From Trichobilharzia szidati (taxonomy: Eukaryota; Platyhelminthes; Trematoda; Strigeidida; Schistosomatidae), in the NCBI GenBank assembly GCA_944472155.2, contig OX235272.1, forward strand, positions 5,440,354-5,504,353: a stretch of 64,000 bases of DNA, written 5' to 3'. Of this stretch, positions 53,469 to 63,049 are shown piece after piece. A program made the position numbers and the translations under genes. How positions within the stretch are numbered: position 1 is the first letter of the stretch; each line of letters begins with the position of its first letter. Below the pieces are notes generated by a model. It was not told the DNA's origin. It saw only the letters and a list, made by a program, of their open reading frames with translations, and did not search any database.

Positions 53469-54941
53469 GACCCAGAGACAACAGCGGACTTGATGACGCC
53501 ACCACTGCAGAAGGTGTGGAAAGAAGGCAAAGTACCAGAGGATTGGAAGAAAGGATACTTATTCAAGCTACCAAAGAAAGGAGACTTAAGTCAATGAAAG
53601 AACTGGCGTGGAATTATGCTCCTGTCCATCCCAAGCAAAATACTAAGCCGCATCATACTGGAGAGAATCAAACATGCCCTGGATGAAAAACTTCGACCGG
53701 AACAAGCTGGATTCAGGAGAAACAAGTCATGTATTGATCAAATCGCCATACTACGGATCATCATTGAACAAAGTTTGGAATGGCAGTCACCTCTCTATCT
53801 CAACTTCATCGACTTTGAAAAGGCCTCCAGCAAACAGTGTCGATCAAGAGGTGCTTTGGCAACTACTTCTCTACTACGGGGTGCCACCAACAATTATACA
53901 TTTCCTCCAACAGCTGTACGACAATGCTGCATGCCAAATAATCAACAACAGGAAACTTAGGGAATCCTTCGAAGTGAGGATAGGAGTAACACAAAGCTGC
54001 CTACTAACGTCAATGATTTTCCTGATTGCAGTAGACTGGATAATGCGACAAACAGCGAGCAATGAGGAAACAGGCATAAAATGGACTCACACAAAGAACT
54101 TGGGGGATCTGGACTTCGCCGATGATATATGTCTGATTTCCCACAAACTGGAAGATATGCAAGTGAAAAGTAACAAGTTGGCAGAAGAAGCATCAAAGAC
54201 AGGACTCCAGGTGAACATAGAGAAAACGGAGGTGATGAAGATTCCTGGCCAACACCAACAGCCACAGCAACAACAACAGACAGCAATCAGCATAAATGGA
54301 AGGAACCTGAAAGAAACTACCTCCTTTACCTACTTGGGAAGCATTGTTTCAACTACAGGCGGAACTGATGAGGATATAAAAGCAAGGATCGGGGAAGAAA
54401 GGCAAGCTTTCACTATTCCCAAGTCTGTGTGGAGGTCAACAACATTCAGCGTCAAAAATAAGATCGGGATTTTCAACTCCAATGTGAAGTCAGTACTACT
54501 ATACGGATCAAAGACTTGGCGTGTCACAAAGAGCACCTCAAACAAGCTACAGACCTTCATTAACAGATGTCTTCGCTCAATACTACTCAAGATCAGATGG
54601 CCGGAAAGGATCAGCAACAAAGATCTCTGGGAGCGAACCAACCAGGAACCGATTGTGAAACAAATAGGCAGGAAGAAATGGAGATGGATTGGCTGGTCAT
54701 ACTCTGAGGAAACCAGCAAGTGACATCACTAGACAAGCCATTGCTGGAGTAGAACCTGAAAGGGAAGCGGCGAGTTGGTCGTCAGTGCAAGGGTGACTTG
54801 GGGGAGGCGATGTGAAAAGGAGATGAAAACGTGTGGGCAGACATGGAGCCAGGTGAAGACTCTAACAGTGAACCGAACGCAATGGAGACGCGTGGCTGAA
54901 GCCCTATGTTCCTCTAGGAACTAAAGAAAATAATAATAATA
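53469..54941 (+). mobile_element. RTE, longest copy, inserted in a CR1-like LINE
   Basis: A 1473-bp plus-strand copy flanked by ATTCCG (53463-53468 and 54942-54947). Order: LQKVWKEGKVPEDWKKGYLF, LLSIPSKILSRIIL, LRPEQAGFRRNKSCIDQIA, LYLNFIDFEKA (motif A), a +1 shift near 53825, QQLYDNAACQIINNRKLRES, DLDFADDICLISHKLEDMQ (motif C FADD at 54115-54126), KTEVMKI, TSFTYLGSIVSTTGGTDED, VKSVLLYGSKTW, LQTFINRCLRSI, RKKWRWIGWS. 3' end GCCCTATGTTCCTCTAGGAA plus (AAT)n. The endonuclease domain and RT N-terminus are absent. Confidence 0.92.
53674..54723 (+). pseudogene. RTE reverse transcriptase reading frame
   Basis: A 349-codon open frame. Roughly the first 50 codons are out of register with the real protein, which runs in the neighbouring frame from 53616 until the shift near 53825. 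After the shift it is the true RTE frame through motif C and the C-terminal RWIGWS block. The frame stops at 54721, shortly before the normal end. Confidence 0.8.
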
Positions 54942-55767
54942 ATTCCGTCTTACCTTCTACATCAAGAAGTTAAAACATTCTGGTATAACCCAACCCTTAC
55001 TCCTACAATTCGTTAATTCTCGCATCCTGCCTATTATTCTCTATTGTTCCCCGAGCTTAGTTTTTCCAGGGCTACTTGAGAAAGATTGTACCTTATTACG
55101 CAGGATGTTAAAAGTTGTCAGCAGGGTAAGCAACGTGCCACTTAACCAGCTTGTTAATATTCTGGTCGATAGGCACATGGACTAGTGAAAAATGGACTCA
55201 ATCCATTCTATCTAACTCACACCACCCTCTTCATTCACAACTGTCCCCTTGTATCTCATCAGGCAAAACCAGAAGCCTATATAGTAAACTATATGCTCGC
55301 ACCAGCAAGTACAAAAGCTCAACCATACCCTACTTAGCTCGTGTTCTGTGAGATAAAGAAAGCACTAGTCGTGACACCTATAACTTATTAAAATGTCAGT
55401 AGAACAACTGGATCTCGTCTTTCCAACTCATATCATTTATAGGTACAACGTTTTCTTTCTTTCGTTTCCTTTTTTCTCTCTCCCTCTCTTTACCGTTATG
55501 TGCTGCTTTGTTTCTTTCTCTCGCTTACGCCAGTAAATATGACAGCTCCTACTTTTCTAACACCTTCGCAAACACTGTTCAACTTTGGCTTTGCTACCGA
55601 CATGCCAATGTGTTGTTGTCATAATGAACTGAGATTTTCTTAATCTATGTAGAATTCTATTTATTGATAATGAAATAACTGGATGCAATACTGTAGTAAA
55701 AATGCTGAGAATTCCATTCTGTATCACAAGTACTGTTTATGGAATAAAGCAAATTATTATTATTTAT
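54942..55767 (+). pseudogene. CR1-like LINE copy C, right part and 3' end
   Basis: It starts with the second ATTCCG and reads FRLTFYIKKLKTFWYNPTLT, continuing the left part in frame. Then come stops, VVSRVSNVPLNQLVNILVDR in one frame, LYARTSKYKSSTIPYLARVL, a 3' UTR with T/C-rich tract, and AATAAAGCAAATTATTATT. Confidence 0.82.
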
Positions 55768-55769
55768 TG

Positions 55770-56570
55770 CCAGCTGGTAGTTGTTAAATACTTGTAGCGG
55801 TTAATTGAGGTTATAACTACGTAGCCTGTATACATCTGTAAATTTAACAGACCGTTCTCGAGACTAGACATAAAACAGTTTGCTAGTAATGAATTCAAGG
55901 GAAATCCTATTATAATACCATTCGTTTGTCTGTAGATGGCGTCAATGAAGGTGAACTACACATTAAGGGTAGACCTCAGAAGCAGTTCTTTCAAACACTT
56001 TGAACTGGTTATCATTTATGTAATCACATATGAAACATATAGTTTCCATAAATAGGACACTGGTGAAAAGTGATTCAGTGTCACAATGTGGCACTGACAA
56101 GATTTATCAGTGATATATAAAGAGACGTTCATCGACACAAAAATAACAAGTAGCTGAGAGATGGATTTGGCGTCAAAGAGAAGAAATAAGCAAAGCGTAC
56201 TGTGGAAAAACATAGGAGGTATGGAAGGAAGACAAAGAAACAGTACGAAGGGAAAAATTAGCGCAACACTGAAGATCTATGGAGACGACGATTTCAAAAT
56301 ACGCACGTGAAATTGCTAATAGACATTCCGTTACCAAGTTTCTTGTCTTCTCCCATTACAGAAAGACATAACACATTTGTTAGTTACATTCATCCCTTGT
56401 ATGTAATCAACAAATTGGAAGCTGTCACGAAGCGAGTACGAGCGTAGATATTTTCTAACACGTTTCAGACTGTCATTTATTTTGTCATTTTTACTTCTAC
56501 AATGTCTGTTTTCCTGTAAGATACTGTTATTTAGAACCATTTTATCATTTGCAGGTTGACAGAAACATCA
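55770..56570 (-). pseudogene. Penelope-like element, RT N-terminal half, with nested repeat
   Basis: Minus strand: VRKYLRSYSLRDSFQFVDYI and GMNVTNKCVMSF (about 56370-56460). An unrelated ~270-bp repeat follows (56095-56362), then ESLFTSVLFMETICFICDYI (motif A region, about 56020-56085) and NGIIIGFPLNSLLANCFMSS (motif B, about 55860-55920). Several stops. The 3' part is missing. Confidence 0.75.
56095..56362 (-). repeat. Unclassified ~270-bp repeat (copy 2), inside PLE
   Basis: Matches 42283-42580 along its length (CACTGACAAGATTTATCAGT; GACGTTCATCGACACAAAAA; TTTCTTGTCTTCTCCC). It interrupts the PLE exactly before RT motif A, so it is a mobile insertion. Confidence 0.65.
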
Positions 56571-56734
56571 CAGTTCTTTTAGCGAAACCTGACTTATCAT
56601 AACTTCGCATAAAAGGTCTTCTCTACAAAACCTTCACTTACAGTTGGCAATTCAAATAAGGGAATGAGCAGAGAGTCTAGTAGATTTCCTGAACTTATGC
56701 GTAACAATTTTGTTACGAAAAGTAACAAGATGTT

Positions 56735-56950
56735 TGTAAGAACAATCATTAAGCACCCGATTGACCTGAGTAATTCAATAGAAATCAGTCAGGCGTTCAA
56801 AATAATCAATATTACAGAGAAAGCCATGAGTTGCCTCGCTTCTCAGAAGCCATTGCTATCAAAAGATTTCAACCTAATCTTTGTATTCAGGAAGATAGTG
56901 TCATTGATCTCTCACTGCCCGGGTAACTGGATAACTTTTGTTGCGTAACA
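56735..56950 (+). pseudogene. PLE C-terminal fragment, plus strand
   Basis: DLSNSIEISQAFKIINI, shifted FSEAIAIKRFQPNLCIQE and VIDLSLPG. It lies head-to-head with the minus-strand PLE RT half. Confidence 0.7.
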
Positions 56951-57175
56951 GTATTTTTCTGATTATCACTCATTGGGCTGAACTCGTTATTGATCTTTTA
57001 ATTTGATTAGTTGTTTATTTACGTATTGATAATTATACTTCTGCTTACTAGTTTCTTTCAGTCACAACCTCTTCTCTCAGAGGTCTGGTCAAACCATACC
57101 TGCATAACACTGGTTTCTAGATTATCAAATATCTTCTGTGCATACCTCTCGTTCCCCAGCTCTTTCTATTATTAT
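56950..57175 (+). repeat. PLE 3' UTR
   Basis: Similar in layout to 62400-62560 after another PLE end; no gene. Confidence 0.4.
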
Positions 57176-57177
57176 TA

Positions 57178-58022
57178 TTGTTTCCTTTAATTCCTAGAGG
57201 AACATAGGGCTTCAGCGCACACGTCTCCATTGCGTTCGGTTCTCTGACAGAGTCTTCACCTGGCTCCAAGTCTGCCCACACGCTTTCATCTCCTCTTCAC
57301 ATGACCACCTCCAAGTCACCTTTGCACTGATGACCAACTCGCCGCTTCCCTTTAGGATTCAAACTCGAGCAGTGGCCTGGCATGTGATGTCACTTGGTGG
57401 CCAGCCAGTCCATCTCCATTTCTTCCTGCCTATTTGTTTCACAATCGGTTCCTGCTGAGTTGCTTCGCTCCCAGAGATCCCTGTTGCTGACCTTTTCTGG
57501 TCGGCCAACTGATCTTGAGTATTGAGCGAAGACAGTTGTTGATGAAGGCCTGTAGTTTGTTTGAGATGCTCTTTATGATGCGCCAAGTCTTGGATTCGTA
57601 TAGTGAGTAGCACTGACTGACTTCACATTGGAGTTGAAAATCCGGATCTTATCTTTGTTTTGATGCTGAGTGCTGTTGACCTCCACACAGACTTGAGAGT
57701 AGTGAAAGCTTGTCTTGCTTTTCCGATTCTTGCTTTGATATCCTCGTCAGTTCCGCCTGTAGTTGAAACGATGCTTCCAAGGTAGGTAAAGGAGGTTGTT
57801 TCTTTCAGGTTCCTCCCATTTATGCTGATTGTTTTCTGTTGATGTTGTTGCTGTTGGTGGTGTTGCCCAGGAATCTTCATCACCTCTGTTTTCTCAATGT
57901 TCACCTGAAGTCCTATCTTTGATGCTTCTTTTGACAACTTGTTGCTTTTCGCTTGCCTATCTTCCAGTTTGTGGGAAATCAGACATATATCATCGGCATA
58001 GTCCAGATCCTCCAAGTGTCCA
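57178..58022 (-). pseudogene. RTE, palm end to 3' end
   Basis: Minus strand: MEDLDYADDICLISHKLED (motif C as YADD, about 57960-58015), KIGLQVNIEKTEVMKIPGQ, an HQQQQHQQ stretch, TSFTYLGSIVSTTGGTDEDI, RQAFTTLKSVWRSTALSIKT, a shift near 57620, KEHLKQTTGLHQ, RKKWRWTGWP, and the 3' end at about 57200. Well preserved. Confidence 0.88.
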
Positions 58023-58024
58023 TT

Positions 58025-58090
58025 AGGTTAAAATAATTTTGGATCTGTTAGCAGCTGATGAAAACCCTAAACATTTATAGTCTTTCCCTC
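58025..58090 (+). repeat. PLE pLTR scrap, class 1
   Basis: GTTAGCAG CTGATGA AAACCCTAAACATT keeps stem I and the CTGATGA core but lacks GAAA. Confidence 0.45.
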
Positions 58091-58375
58091 TACATTCAAA
58101 CTAATCATCAAAAGAGTGGAATACAAGTCTTCAACATCACATCTCCATTTTGTGATGGTCAACATTTGTGCTTGTCATGAGGAAGGCTGTGGTCCGACTT
58201 CCAGTTGAGAAGCCAAACTTAACCTCATTTACTATCCCGTGATAAGCTTGAGAATAGAAAGAATGTTGAAAGTAAGGCCAGCGAACCTTTCATAGAAATT
58301 AAACATATTCCCTACAGAAGCTCCAAAGAACATCAAAACCCAGAGGAAGTGGTTCTTTGAAATTACAAATATTCA
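58090..58375. other. Unassigned sequence
   Basis: Nothing recognised. Confidence 0.3.
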
Positions 58376-58545
58376 TTTAGACTTCTATAAAACACAAATT
58401 AATTGAGCAAAGAATATCTTTTTCGATAATTTCCTCTTCCGGCTCTGTAATTATATGCATATATATGTTTATATATATAGAATATCCTAGAATAGTAATT
58501 AATAACAATATTAGTGTTTTTAAGTAATATCGATTCGTTAAGTAA
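58375..58545 (-). repeat. PLE pLTR, class 2, left end of a PLE
   Basis: Inverse of 59665-59820. The hammerhead reads GAGC CGGAAGA ... ATCGAAAAAG on the minus strand (U4 changed). Confidence 0.65.
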
Positions 58546-58754
58546 GATCAATGGAATTACCACAGTTCAAGAAAGATGCATAAATTATAATAATAATAAA
58601 AATATAATAGCAAATAGAATATCAACTAAAATTAGGGAAATTTCTACAAACCGTTGAGGATCATTCGAACCTAGATGGCTAAGGTAAGGACAATGTCTGA
58701 ACTAGCTTCTTTTGGACACATAAATCAGACTTCTTAATGTGGATCCCAACGACC

Positions 58755-58893
58755 TTAGCTATAAATTGAATATTCCCATAATTTATTCAGAACAAAATAT
58801 TTAGAGCGAACAATTGTTTTCAATAAATTCTTCTTCAGGCTCTACAATTATAAATCCATTAATTTAAGCATACAATAGCCATACATTAACTAT
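58755..58893 (-). mobile_element. Solo PLE pLTR inserted in another PLE
   Basis: It interrupts the GIY-YIG protein end (compare the uninterrupted relative at 10.66-10.7 kb). Near-repeats TTAGCTATA and TTAACTATA at its edges may be a target duplication. It is of the same subtype as 20.93-21.08 kb and carries the best class 2 hammerhead. Confidence 0.65.
58802..58844 (-). ncRNA. Hammerhead ribozyme, fully conserved core, 6-bp stem I
   Basis: Minus strand, in order: stem I TAGAGC (58844-58839), core CTGAAGA (58838-58832), a weak stem II, GAAA (58821-58818), the palindromic stem III AACAATTGTT, cleavage triplet TTC (C complementary to g58808), then stem I return GCTCTA (58807-58802). All invariant positions are kept. 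The short, self-complementary stem III suggests the dimer-type activity described for PLE hammerheads. Confidence 0.65.
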
Positions 58894-59664
58894 ATTTGGT
58901 AATCGAACTCTTAAGGTGAAGTTAAGATTTGTTGGTGTGCGATAAATGACTTTGAAAGCAGTCTTGTTGACGTCAATCTTGTGTTCTGTATCTACAAGAT
59001 GAGGTAGAATGGCGCTGCGAATAGACTTCGTTTGTCTTTTGCTTAACCACGCAGGGTGATGTTCGAGAATTCAGCGAGAAACACTTCTAATTGTACGGCC
59101 TATGTAACTGGTCCATTCCACAGGAGCAGCTAAATTGGTAGATAAAAAACCTGGAAGAGGCGAAATAAGGCAGCTTATCTTTTACTCCCGAATGCAAAAC
59201 AGGAGTGATTTCTAAGACACAGCGAACTCAGCAATAGGGGATGCTGTCTCTACCGCATTCCCAAGGCGCTGTGTTAGTATCTCGCTGATACTTTTCCCCA
59301 AGGAGCTGAATTTGTAAGAATAAGGCCTTTTTAGGAACTGTTGGTACCTTGGGCTGCTTTGATTTTAGATTCATATTCTTATCAATAAACCTTTCTGGAT
59401 AACCGTTTTCACTCAGCAACCGTTTAATATTATTAAGTTCCTCATCAAGACATTCATCAGAACAGATTGCTCTTGTTCTCTGAACCAAGCACTTTATCAT
59501 ATTGCGTTTGTATTTCAAGGGCACGAAGCTGAAAAATTGAGTATACTGACATTTGTTGATGTAGGTTTTCTATATACACTTCTTCTTATTGTGCCATTCT
59601 CTTTTCTGGTCATAAGAACGTCTAGAAATGAAATACTAGAGTCTTTTCCTTTCTCAATAGTAAA

Positions 59665-59820
59665 TCGATATTATTTAAAAAACACTAATATTGTTATTGA
59701 CTACCAATCTGGAATATTCTATGTATATAAACAGGCATATATGTAATTGCAGAGCCAGAAGAGGAAATTATCCAAAAGGATATTCTTTGCTCAATTATTT
59801 TATGTTTTATAAAATTACAA
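59665..59820 (+). repeat. PLE pLTR, class 2, right end (inverted)
   Basis: AACACTAATATTGTTATTGA, then GAGC CAGAAGA GGAAATTAT CCAAAAGG ... TTTGCTC: the class 2 hammerhead with U4 and G12 changed. It mirrors the left pLTR. Confidence 0.65.
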
Positions 59821-59842
59821 ATGTTATCAACATACACAACGT

Positions 59843-59954
59843 GGTCAGGGGATGTAACTCAATGGTTTAAGCACTCGAATTTCAGCTGGCAGGTTTCGGA
59901 TACAAACGTAGCTTCACCTGAATTCAATTTGGGCGACTGAGCACTAACATTATC
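59843..59954 (+). repeat. tRNA-like repeat fragment
   Basis: GTAACTCAATGGTTTAAGCA and GGTTTCGGATACAA resemble boxes A and B of a tRNA-derived SINE. It ends where the Merlin TIR begins. Weak. Confidence 0.35.
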
Positions 59955-60581
59955 GGCAACTCTAAAGAGTAGGAACCCAAACAAAAACGACCCACGAACG
60001 CAAAAACGACCTTGAGAAACCAATCAGGTGACTCTGTTGTTTCTAGAAGTAAGTATGGATGCTGTACACCTTTACTGCGATTCCTAATCACAGTGCTGGT
60101 GTATTATTGCCTATTATCCAGCGCTTAGTGTTGCCCGGGACCACTATTCACACAGACGAATGGAGTAGTTATGGTCAATTGTCGAATCTCGGGTATATTC
60201 ATCATGTAGTCAATCACACAGACGGTTTTCGCAATCCTTTGGATGGAACTCATACTAATTGCATCGAAAGTTTCTGGAGTCACCTGAAAAAAAGGATTAG
60301 ATTCGTGAACGGATCAAGTTATCTGGATGCGTTTATGGACAGAACTTGTTTTAACATGAGTATAAAGACTCCTATGTGAAACTGGGAGCTTTTTTGCAAC
60401 ATATACAAGAACTTTATCCTTTGTAACTATTTTTTAACACTGTTTTACTTTTATATAAACTATTTTTTACAATTGTGCGCCGTATTTTTTGAGCGTTCTG
60501 ATTGGTCGAAGTTGTCCTTAACAAGGTTTTTTGTGCGTTCGTAAGTTGTTTCTGTTTGGGTTCCTATCGTTTAGAGTTGCC
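59955..60581 (+). mobile_element. Merlin DNA transposon, internally deleted
   Basis: The TIRs are long (about 75 bp). The left starts GGCAACTCTAAAGAGTAGGA at 59955 and the right mirrors it as GGCAACTCTAAACGATAGGA ending at 60581, and both continue through CGAACGCA and CCAATCAG. The interior holds only the C-terminal transposase. No clean 8-9 bp target duplication is seen (flanks ACATTATC and GCATCATT). Confidence 0.85.
60059..60379 (+). pseudogene. Merlin/ISXO2-like transposase, C-terminal part
   Basis: 106 codons: VLLPIIQRLVLPGTTIHTDE (the D of TDE is the second catalytic Asp), WSSYGQLSNLGYIHHVVNH, then GTHTNCIESFWSHLKKRIR (catalytic Glu in IESFW). The N-terminal zinc-finger region and the first catalytic Asp are deleted; the M at 60059 is not the natural start. 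A TGA at 60377 cuts the last ~20 residues. Confidence 0.88.
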
Positions 60582-60584
60582 GCA

Positions 60585-61315
60585 TCATTCCACATGTAGC
60601 AAATCTGGCTAGTAGGGTAGCTCATGAAAGTCATATCTTAGGTAGCTGACTTCAGATGTAACGATAAGTTGTTCTGAAAAGAAAGTTTTTCAATGGCTGC
60701 TGAATGCCTGGCTTACGAATAAACGTGAAGATGTAGTGGTCATCATTAGAAACTATGAGACGAAATCTGAAGAGTTAAGGAGCTTTCAAGTTTTTTTATA
60801 CTTTCTGGAATTCTAAAACACACACACATAGAGCATTTTACAATGAATAATATTATTTCATCTGGTTAAGCGTTTATCCTTCTCATTCATTGAAACCAAA
60901 TCTTTACTTTCACAATAAATTAAATTATCCACGCAAATTCAAAAATTGTTTAACTCATTGATTTATTCATTTTAAATGAGGTCAACTCGTTTTAAGGATT
61001 CATTGAACATTTAACCGAAACATCTCAAGCATCATTATATGGGGGGTTTGAGATGAAATTTAAAAACACAAGTAGAAATTTTAAAAAAATTGCATACTAA
61101 GAAATCAAAATCAATAAATTTTGAGACTATTTGAAAAAGAATGAAAATATTCAAAAGGAAAGCTTATTCTGCATCAATGAAGTCATCTTAAAAGTTCAAA
61201 TCCCTATTTTCATCATGGTAATAAACTTTTAGGAACTACTTCTGTATAACTGTATCAGTGGCACTACACTTCCTTATAACTCAATAAAAGACCTATTTAG
61301 ACTAAGAATAAATAT
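60585..61315. other. Unassigned AT-rich sequence
   Basis: About 730 bp with no gene or recognised repeat. Confidence 0.4.
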
Positions 61316-61319
61316 AATT

Positions 61320-61500
61320 ACTGTTCGAATAAAGCAAGAACAATAGTGGCTTGTGCAGAATAAAATGGTTCCATCAGTGCTTATTTCGTTGGCTTCTCAT
61401 CAGTTGCTTACAGAAACAATTTTAATATATGCTTAATCAGAGAGTTCAAGTTTAGACAAAAAATCAATGTATGCATACATTAGTATTAATAATAATTTAG
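61320..61500 (-). mobile_element. PLE pLTR, class 1
   Basis: Minus strand, matches 2.73-2.83 kb and 49.8 kb (GCAAGAACAATAGTGG at 61334). It carries the intact-looking class 1 hammerhead. No PLE coding sequence is attached on its own strand, so it may be solo. Confidence 0.7.
61354..61409 (-). ncRNA. Hammerhead ribozyme, class 1 pLTR type, conserved core
   Basis: Minus strand: stem I AAGCA (61409-61405), core CTGATGA (61403-61397), minimal stem II GAAGCCAAC, GAAA (61387-61384), stem III ATAA/TTAT with a ~17-nt loop, triplet ATT, and return strand CTGCAC (61358-61353). Position 1.1-2.1 is a C/A mismatch; all core bases are kept. Confidence 0.55.
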
Positions 61501-61594
61501 GCAGGGAGGCGTTTTTTTCAAAAACATCATACATTTGGTTCCCTTGATAAATTCCGATAAAGAAAGGAAAACGAAATTTGAAGTAAAAAATGAT

Positions 61595-61690
61595 ATCATC
61601 ATTCTATTTCACAGGTTCTCATCAGCTGCAGACTACCTGGAATTACAATAGTTATAAAGATGATAATAACATATTTTAATGTTTCATTGG
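61595..61690 (-). repeat. PLE pLTR, class 1, inverted upstream of a PLE
   Basis: Minus strand CTGCAG CTGATGA GAACCTGT GAAA TAG (core at 61621-61627): core and GAAA kept, but no stem I partner is found downstream. Confidence 0.5.
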
Positions 61691-61829
61691 TAGTAGAGAA
61701 AAGATACTATAAAAGTGACGCATCCAAACTGAAAGCATTACAAATTTTAGTTTTCATCATCAATTTGTATGCTATCAAAGCAGAAAAGGGGGTGGAGGGA
61801 TAAGAAAGAAAACAGAAAATGGAAAGCTT

Positions 61830-62395
61830 TAGGGATTTATACAAAAGTGTAGCAGAGAAAAAGATAAGAAAGGAAAACATTCAACTGTAGAGAAGATGAA
61901 AATGTTTATTTGTCTCCCGTTCAAAGGACATGCAGTGTCACAAAAGATTGACAAAAGACTGAAATGTGCAATGAAAAGAAGCTTCTCTGCAGCTAAACTA
62001 ACAACATTATACAGCACCACTTCTTCTATAAGCCACTCGAAACTGGATAAACACCCTGCTGATGTCACCTCCAACTGCGTTTATGAATTTAAGTGCACTT
62101 GCAGGAGCAAGTACATTGAAAGGACAGAAAGAAGGGCTTCTATCCGGTTTTATGAAGATATTCCAAGGAACCTATATGCTTGAAAGGAAGCAGATATTCT
62201 CAGAGTGCAATTAGCAAACATATTGTTGATACCAGATATCTCGTAGAGATTTCTAAGTCCTTCAAAATATTAAATAGACAAAGGACAGCAAATTTACTAC
62301 GATTTGTCAAAGCAATCGCAATCAAACGATTCAAACCAGACTTATGCATACAGAAAGAGAGCGTGATTAACCTCTCACTCCTTTGGTAACTGAAT
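61830..62395 (+). pseudogene. Penelope-like element, GIY-YIG half
   Basis: Plus strand: MKMFICLPFKGHAVSQKIDK, MKRSFSAAKLTTLY, SNCVYEFKCTCRSKYIERTE (GIY-YIG at about 62067-62126, YIGR changed to YIER), RFYEDIPRNLYA, a frameshift and stop near 62180, then SAISKHIVDTRYLVEIS, LLRFVKAIAIKRFKPDLCIQ and VINLSLLW. The RT domain is missing. Confidence 0.9.
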
Positions 62396-62580
62396 TTTGA
62401 TTTTGATTACAATAATTAGTCATCTAATTCAGTGATCTCAACTCATCACTGAACAAATCTTCATCTCATAAACTGTAACCGGTTTTGTTTTTTGAGTTGC
62501 TATGTGAACCTACAAGCTAACACTGTTCTGTTAATTTTTTATGTTTTCTGTCTCATCCCTCCACCCTCTTTTCTACTTTT
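62395..62580 (+). repeat. PLE 3' UTR
   Basis: AT-rich sequence after the PLE stop; no gene. Confidence 0.4.
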
Positions 62581-62584
62581 TTTC

Positions 62585-62808
62585 CTTCACGTACCCAGTG
62601 GAACATAGGGCTGCAACCTTGTGGATTGAAGTTTCTGTAGCAGTGTTTATTCTTACAGGATGGGGTTGCTAGCCTCATTCCCAACCTTTCCTCTTTACCA
62701 GCATTATTTCTGGCTTAGCGAGGTAAGGGAGTTCGTTGGCGGGGGATCAAACCCCGGACCATGTGCATGGTTGGCGAGCATCCTAACCATTGTGCCACCG
62801 ACGCACTA
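62585..62808 (-). repeat. SINE-A copy, best preserved
   Basis: Minus strand: GTGCGTCGGTGGCACAATGG (box A), GGGTTTGATCCCCC (box B), then GGCTAGCAACCCCATCCTGT and GCAGCCCTATGTTCCACTGG, the RTE-type end. It lies directly after a PLE 3' UTR. Confidence 0.78.
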
Positions 62809-63049
62809 CTTTGAAAACGTTTAAATTGATGGGGAAAACGTTAACTGAAAATTGTAATGCATACATTTTGGATGCACCAGTTTCATTAAAAAAAAGTTTC
62901 ATAGTATTTCTTTTTTACTACCACTTAAACATTAAAGTATGTTATTATCATCTGTAGATATCATTTTATACCGCAAATTTCGTCTTCCTTGCAGTGTCGA
63001 TATAATAATGATTTTTTTGTTCTAAACAGTACAATGGAAGACAGGATAA

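Larger units (their letters stand above)
58650..59600 (-). pseudogene. Penelope-like element between inverted pLTRs
   Basis: Minus strand: VYRKPTST (about 59560), FSFVPLKYKRNMIKCLVQRT (about 59465-59525), CSDECLDEELNNIKRLLSEN, KQPKVPTVPKKALFLQIQLL, a shift, a cysteine-poor GIY-YIG region (59090-59160), SRSIRSAILPHLVDTEHKID, and the VYRTPTNLNFTLRVRLPN-like end, interrupted by a solo pLTR (about 58755-58890) before IKKSDLCVQK (about 58710). Confidence 0.82.

Noticed and set aside
59947..60589. Target duplication of the second Merlin element (CATTAT versus CATCAT)
   Set aside because: The similar strings are not in register with the TIR edges, so they cannot be claimed as a duplication.
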